From positions 1 to 10,426 of the forward strand of contig JALSHK010000437.1 in the NCBI GenBank assembly GCA_026982275.1: a stretch of 10,426 nucleotides of DNA, read 5' to 3'. Position numbers and translations under genes: made by a program. Source of the DNA: Paracoccaceae bacterium. GTDB taxonomy: Bacteria > Pseudomonadota > Alphaproteobacteria > Rhodobacterales > Rhodobacteraceae. Positions 7,492 to 10,426 of this stretch are shown in pieces (position 1 is the first letter of the stretch; each line of letters opens with the position of its first letter). Under the pieces are notes generated by a model that saw nothing but the letters and a program-made list of their open reading frames with translations, made no database searches and had not been told where the DNA came from.

Positions 7492-7763
7492 AATACCCTC
7501 AGCATGACAGATAACAGGCAAAATTCAATGGACAAACACACGCCAGAGCCCGGCAAATATGAAGCGGCACCGCCCCTAAATCCGCCAATAAACACTTACA
7601 CATGTGGCATCGGCAGATATCGGCAGTATAGCACAAATTTTCAGGCGCAGCGCGGGCACAGGATCTTGCAGATACAAGGCGCGACGCGCTGCATTGGTCC
7701 GGTTTGCCGCAGGCTGTATTTTGCCTCTGGCCATTCACCATACACAGGCATACAAATCCGGCC
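7492..7763. promoter_or_regulatory. Divergent intergenic region between repair operon and MFS gene
   Basis: These 272 nt must hold the promoters for the leftward repair operon and the rightward transporter. I see a direct repeat of ATCGGCAG (7609-7616 and 7619-7626, 10-bp period, one helical turn). I also see the palindrome CACATGTG at 7599-7606, which recurs as part of ACACATGTG at 7767-7775 just inside the transporter gene. A TATACT -10-like hexamer for the minus strand lies at 7625-7630, but without a good -35 partner. No convincing sigma-70 promoter can be assigned on either strand. No Ada-box was recognised. An open frame from an ATG at 7528 ends at 7767 but has poor codon choice and is treated as non-coding. 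Confidence 0.4.
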
Positions 7764-8984
7764 ATGACACATGTGATAGATGACAGGTTGGCCAAGCGGA
7801 ACCTCGCGGTTCTGATTGCGGCGCAGGCGGTGCTGGGCGCGCAAATGGCGATCAGCTTTATCCTTGGCGGCCTTGCCGGGCAATATCTATCTCCCAACCC
7901 CTGCCTGGCCACATTGCCGATTTCGCTGATTATTCTGGGCTCGATGCTCAGCGCGCCGGTGATGGCCTCGGTTATGCAGAAATATGGCCGCCGCGCCGGA
8001 TTTATGATGGGCGTTGTCGCTGGCGCATTAAGCGCGGCTATTCAGGTTTATGCGCTTTATATCCAGTCATTCCAGCTTTTTCTGGTAGGCGGTTTTTTGA
8101 CCGGAATCTATATGTCGGCACAAGGGTTTTATCGCTTTGCCGCTACCGATACCGCCTCGCCCGAGTTCACGCCCAAGGCGATTTCATGGGTAATGGCGGG
8201 GGGGCTTTTGGCGGCTATAATAGGCCCGCAGCTGGTAAAGCTCACGCAAGACGCCTTGGCTCCCGTGCCGTTTGCCGGCGCCTACCTGACGGTTATCGCG
8301 CTTAATATCTTTGGTATTTTCCTGTTTATGACGCTCAAAATCCCTAAACCCAAAGCCGCCATCGAGGGGCAATCCTCTGGTCGCAGCATCGTCCAGCTTT
8401 TGCGCACGCCTAAAATAGCGGTGGCCATCATTAGCGCCATGGTTTCCTATTCGCTGATGAATTTGGTCATGACCTCGACACCGCTGGCCGTGGTGGGCTG
8501 TGGTTTTGAAACCAACCAGGCCGCAGATATCGTTTCGGCCCATGTGCTTGCCATGTATGTGCCCTCGTTTTTCACCGGCTATTTCATCACATGGTTCGGG
8601 GTGCGAAAGGTGATCGCGGCCGGGCTGATCATATTGGCCGGCGCTGGAATAACTGCGCTGAACGGCGTCGAGCTGGGCAATTTTTATGGCGCTTTGATCC
8701 TGCTCGGCATCGGCTGGAATTTCGGCTTTATCGGCGCTACCACCATGCTGGCCGAATCCCACGCTCCGGAGGAGCGCGGACGGGTGCAGGGGCTGAATGA
8801 TTTTCTGGTTTTTGGTATGGTTACCCTGGCTTCGCTTAGCTCGGGGGCCTTGATGAATTGCTCGGGCGGCACCCCGCAAGAAGGCTGGCAAGCGGTAAAC
8901 CTTGCGATGCTGCCCTTGCTGGCTCTGGCGGGCGCTGCGCTCCTGTGGTTTGCGCTTAGCGGAAAAGACCGTGAAACGGCCTAG
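7764..8984 (+). CDS. Major facilitator superfamily transporter
   Basis: This 406-aa protein has about 12 hydrophobic segments in two halves split by a hydrophilic loop (about residues 190-215), the standard MFS fold for secondary transport across the inner membrane. A motif-A-like stretch follows TM2: APVMASVMQKYGRRAGF (64-80). Its usual acidic residue is replaced by a less conserved pattern, but the YGRR end is kept. After TM4 comes GFYRFAATDTASPEF (121-135), then GGLLAAIIGPQL, a motif-C-like glycine-rich helix. The second-half loop has SHAPEERGRVQGLNDF (332-347). I chose the ATG at 7764; a TTG at 7704 in the same frame adds 20 residues with no membrane or signal character. The ribosome-binding site is weak. 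The gene is alone on its strand and divergent from the repair operon. The substrate cannot be assigned. Drug/metabolite efflux is one possibility among many. Confidence 0.88.
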   Translation: MTHVIDDRLAKRNLAVLIAAQAVLGAQMAISFILGGLAGQYLSPNPCLATLPISLIILGSMLSAPVMASVMQKYGRRAGFMMGVVAGALSAAIQVYALYIQSFQLFLVGGFLTGIYMSAQGFYRFAATDTASPEFTPKAISWVMAGGLLAAIIGPQLVKLTQDALAPVPFAGAYLTVIALNIFGIFLFMTLKIPKPKAAIEGQSSGRSIVQLLRTPKIAVAIISAMVSYSLMNLVMTSTPLAVVGCGFETNQAADIVSAHVLAMYVPSFFTGYFITWFGVRKVIAAGLIILAGAGITALNGVELGNFYGALILLGIGWNFGFIGATTMLAESHAPEERGRVQGLNDFLVFGMVTLASLSSGALMNCSGGTPQEGWQAVNLAMLPLLALAGAALLWFALSGKDRETA

Positions 8985-8999
8985 CTCAAGCAGGCCGTT
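8975..8999. terminator. Hairpin between convergent genes, possible bidirectional terminator
   Basis: AACGGCCT (8975-8982) and AGGCCGTT (8992-8999) form a perfect 8-bp stem with a 9-nt loop. It spans the MFS stop codon (8982-8984) and ends 4 nt before the stop of the convergent synthase-like gene. Being symmetrical, it can form in transcripts from both sides. There is no T-tract on either strand, so it is not a textbook rho-independent terminator and may act as a weak terminator or a 3'-end stabiliser. Confidence 0.45.
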
Positions 9000-9003
9000 A
9001 GCC

Positions 9004-9768
9004 TCACCAGCGCCCCGACCATAACCGGAGCTGAAAGGAGAGCCGTCGCCATGCAGGGGATTCTTCCAGCATGCCATTGGCAATGCTTTCGGGGCGTTTT
9101 TGCGCTTCTTTCAAAGCGGCATCTGCCCGCCAGCCCGCGCGCAGGGCGGGGATAAGGCGTTTGGGAATGGCGGCTCTTTGCTGGCGCGCCAGGGCGAGGC
9201 GGCGCCGGGCTGCAAACACAACTTTTTCCACCTCCAGCGGCAGCGGCGAAAAGCCTCGCGCGGCAAGCGCCGGAGCCGCGCGCAATAGATTGGCCACCCC
9301 CGCCCCATAGGCAAAATCGCGCAAAATCGGCAGGGCCGCTTCCGGCGCGCCCAGCGCTCGCCCCGCCAGCTCCATTACGCTACCCGAAGTCGCCTCGATA
9401 TAGGCGTCAAACGCGGCCATGCTTTCAGGCGGGTCGGCGTAAATATCCAGCTGGCGGGCCTCGATCAGGGCGATAAACAGCGGCTGCGGCAGATTGTGAT
9501 CAAAAATAACCTCCCTCAGCGCGGGCAGGATTTCGTGGCTGTTCACCCGCTCGCCGCGATAGATTTTATCAATCTCGTCGGCCCACCATTGCAGGCGGAT
9601 CTGCGCAACCAGCGGCTCGGGGCTGGCCCATGGTGCGCGGGCGATTTCAAGGTTAAGCGCATAAATCGCCATCAGCGCGCCGCGATCCTCTGGCGGTGCG
9701 GCCATCGCGGACAGATGCCGGTCAGGGTCGCCAACCTTGACCAGCAAGGCGCAGGCGTCATAGCTCAT
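9004..9768 (-). CDS. Squalene/phytoene synthase-fold protein, NDUFAF6-like
   Basis: This 254-aa protein has the all-alpha squalene/phytoene synthase fold of the NDUFAF6 (C8orf38) type. Signatures are DPDRHLSAMAAPPEDRGALM (14-33), an Ala/Leu-rich helix YALNLEIARAP (36-46), and the strongly conserved IRLQWWADEIDKIY (57-70). True synthases carry two Asp-rich motifs that bind Mg-diphosphate. Here the first is replaced by ALNLEIAR and the second by DFAYGAGVANLLR (151-163), so prenyl-transferase activity is unlikely. In eukaryotes NDUFAF6 is a mitochondrial assembly factor of respiratory complex I, and alphaproteobacteria carry close relatives. A complex I assembly role is therefore inferred rather than shown. 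The start overlaps the methyltransferase stop by 4 nt (9765-9768), so both are one operon. It is convergent with the MFS gene. Confidence 0.85.
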   Translation of the reverse strand: MSYDACALLVKVGDPDRHLSAMAAPPEDRGALMAIYALNLEIARAPWASPEPLVAQIRLQWWADEIDKIYRGERVNSHEILPALREVIFDHNLPQPLFIALIEARQLDIYADPPESMAAFDAYIEATSGSVMELAGRALGAPEAALPILRDFAYGAGVANLLRAAPALAARGFSPLPLEVEKVVFAARRRLALARQQRAAIPKRLIPALRAGWRADAALKEAQKRPESIANGMLEESPAWRRLSFQLRLWSGRW

Positions 9769-10426
9769 ATTGGTTCCGCCAGATATAAAACATAATCGAA
9801 TTCGCCGTGATGCGCGGCATAGATCGCCATCTCGGCCTCGGTCTCTGCGATCACGCCATCCATCGCAGGGCTTTTGCCGCGCAGCCTGTCGATATTGGCC
9901 TGTAGCCCGTCATAATATGGCTGCCAGCCGGCTTGGCCCAGCGGCTCGGCAGAAATTACCCTGAAGCCCGCGGCTTCTATGCGGCGATGAAGGCCGTTTT
10001 GGCTGTCCATATGCGGATAGGCTTCGGCCCAGAAGGTGCTGGCTTGCGCGCTAGCTTCGCCGCGCCAAACCACCTCGGAAAACGCGACCTTGCCCTTGGG
10101 GCGCAGATGCAAGCGCCACGCTTCAAGCGCGGTTTCCACCCCGAAGAAATAAACCGCCCCCGCGCACCAGATCAGATCAAAATCGCCTTGTGGCCAGAGC
10201 ATATCGCCAACCAGAAATTCCGCCTTCAGCCCGCGCGCTTTGGCCGCCGCAATAAAGGCCGGCTGCTTGTCTATGCCCAGAATTTCCAGCCCGGGCAGGG
10301 CGCGCAGCAGGGTTTCGCTATCGGCCCCCGAACCACAGGCCGCATCCAGCACCCGGCCCAAGGGCGGGATATCGGCGATCTCCAACACATTGAGCAAGCT
10401 GTCTACGCTGCCCGGCCCCTCGCGCG
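9765..10426 (-). CDS. Class I SAM-dependent methyltransferase (5' end outside window)
   Basis: The frame stays open to the window edge. An internal TTG at 10395-10397 is the first start-like codon seen, but the codons upstream read REGPGSVDSLLNVLEIAD. Such a GPGS segment is common just before the SAM domain in this family, so the real start is further upstream. Motif I is VLDAACGSG (16-24 counted from the TTG), followed by the acidic ribose-binding LGIDKQ (D43), the GDM turn (64-66) and FDLIWCAGAVYFF (73-85, motif II). A LRPKGKVAFSEV strand (98-109) closes the Rossmann fold. The C-terminal part (about 110-210) probably shapes the acceptor site and gives no hint of the substrate. It is joined to the NDUFAF6-like gene by an ATGA overlap. 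A small-molecule or protein target is equally possible. Confidence 0.9.
   Translation of the reverse strand, partial: REGPGSVDSLLNVLEIADIPPLGRVLDAACGSGADSETLLRALPGLEILGIDKQPAFIAAAKARGLKAEFLVGDMLWPQGDFDLIWCAGAVYFFGVETALEAWRLHLRPKGKVAFSEVVWRGEASAQASTFWAEAYPHMDSQNGLHRRIEAAGFRVISAEPLGQAGWQPYYDGLQANIDRLRGKSPAMDGVIAETEAEMAIYAAHHGEFDYVLYLAEPI

Noticed and set aside
7528..7767. Possible 79-aa gene upstream of the MFS transporter, ending in an ATGA overlap with it
   Set aside because: The overlap is tempting, but the ribosome-binding site is poor. The codons include several that are rare in the neighbouring genes (CTA, ATA, TGT), and the product resembles nothing I know. The overlap is likely chance.
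7499..7912. Open frame of 137 codons on the - strand across the divergent intergenic region
   Set aside because: It overlaps the start of the MFS gene antisense, is Cys/Arg-rich without domain features, and would conflict with the promoter region both flanking operons need.
8184..9083. Open frame of 299 codons on the - strand opposite the MFS transporter
   Set aside because: It covers a well-supported 12-TM transporter and runs into the convergent gene. The translation is low-complexity His/Gln/Arg-rich, with no domain or ribosome-binding site.
1..10426. CRISPR array, tRNA, rRNA, insertion sequence or prophage
   Set aside because: I saw no regularly spaced repeats, no tRNA-like cloverleaf, no transposase or integrase motif, and no terminal inverted repeats. 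Gene content and style are uniform across the window.

Overview
The window reads as an ordinary, tightly packed chromosomal segment of an alphaproteobacterium, most likely from the Rhodobacterales/Roseobacter group. This placement is inference. It rests on high GC, an NDUFAF6-type squalene/phytoene synthase homologue, and the general style of the proteins; there is no rRNA or other marker gene to confirm it. No tRNA, rRNA, CRISPR array, insertion sequence, integrase or phage gene is visible.

Layout. (1) Positions 1-109 (+) hold the last codons of an OmpA-domain protein, followed by a hairpin plus T-rich tract that looks like its terminator. (2) Positions 140-5252 (-) hold a complete efflux locus read in the order TetR-type repressor, periplasmic membrane-fusion protein, RND inner-membrane pump. 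Each pair of genes overlaps by 4 nt (ATGA). An 18-bp inverted repeat (GGTTATAG-AG-CTATAACC, 5302-5319) lies just upstream and is the obvious candidate operator. No outer-membrane channel gene is present. (3) Positions 5253-5599 hold that control region and a small, possibly frameshifted ORF with a strong ribosome-binding site. (4) Positions 5600-7491 (-) form a DNA alkylation-repair operon: an AlkA-like glycosylase, an alpha/beta-hydrolase (carboxylesterase family) and Tag glycosylase I, joined by a TGAATG junction and an ATGA overlap. (5) Positions 7492-7763 are a divergent intergenic region with two short repeat pairs. (6) Positions 7764-8984 (+) encode a 12-TM major-facilitator transporter that ends in a hairpin shared with the convergent operon. 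(7) Positions 9004-10426 (-) hold a SAM-dependent methyltransferase, whose 5' end lies outside the window, followed with a 4-nt overlap by a squalene/phytoene-synthase-fold protein of the NDUFAF6 type that lacks the aspartate motifs of the true enzymes.

How the genes work together. The first operon is a self-regulated tripartite-pump module for export of an unknown compound. The second removes alkylated bases through two unrelated glycosylases that are probably co-expressed, with a hydrolase of unknown substrate between them. The third pairs a methyltransferase with a probable respiratory complex I assembly homologue. I see no clearly novel multi-gene system. The points most worth checking are the TetR operator and start codon, the missing TM10 lysine of the pump, the hydrolase inside the repair operon, the catalytically degenerate synthase paired with a methyltransferase, and the small frameshifted ORF.
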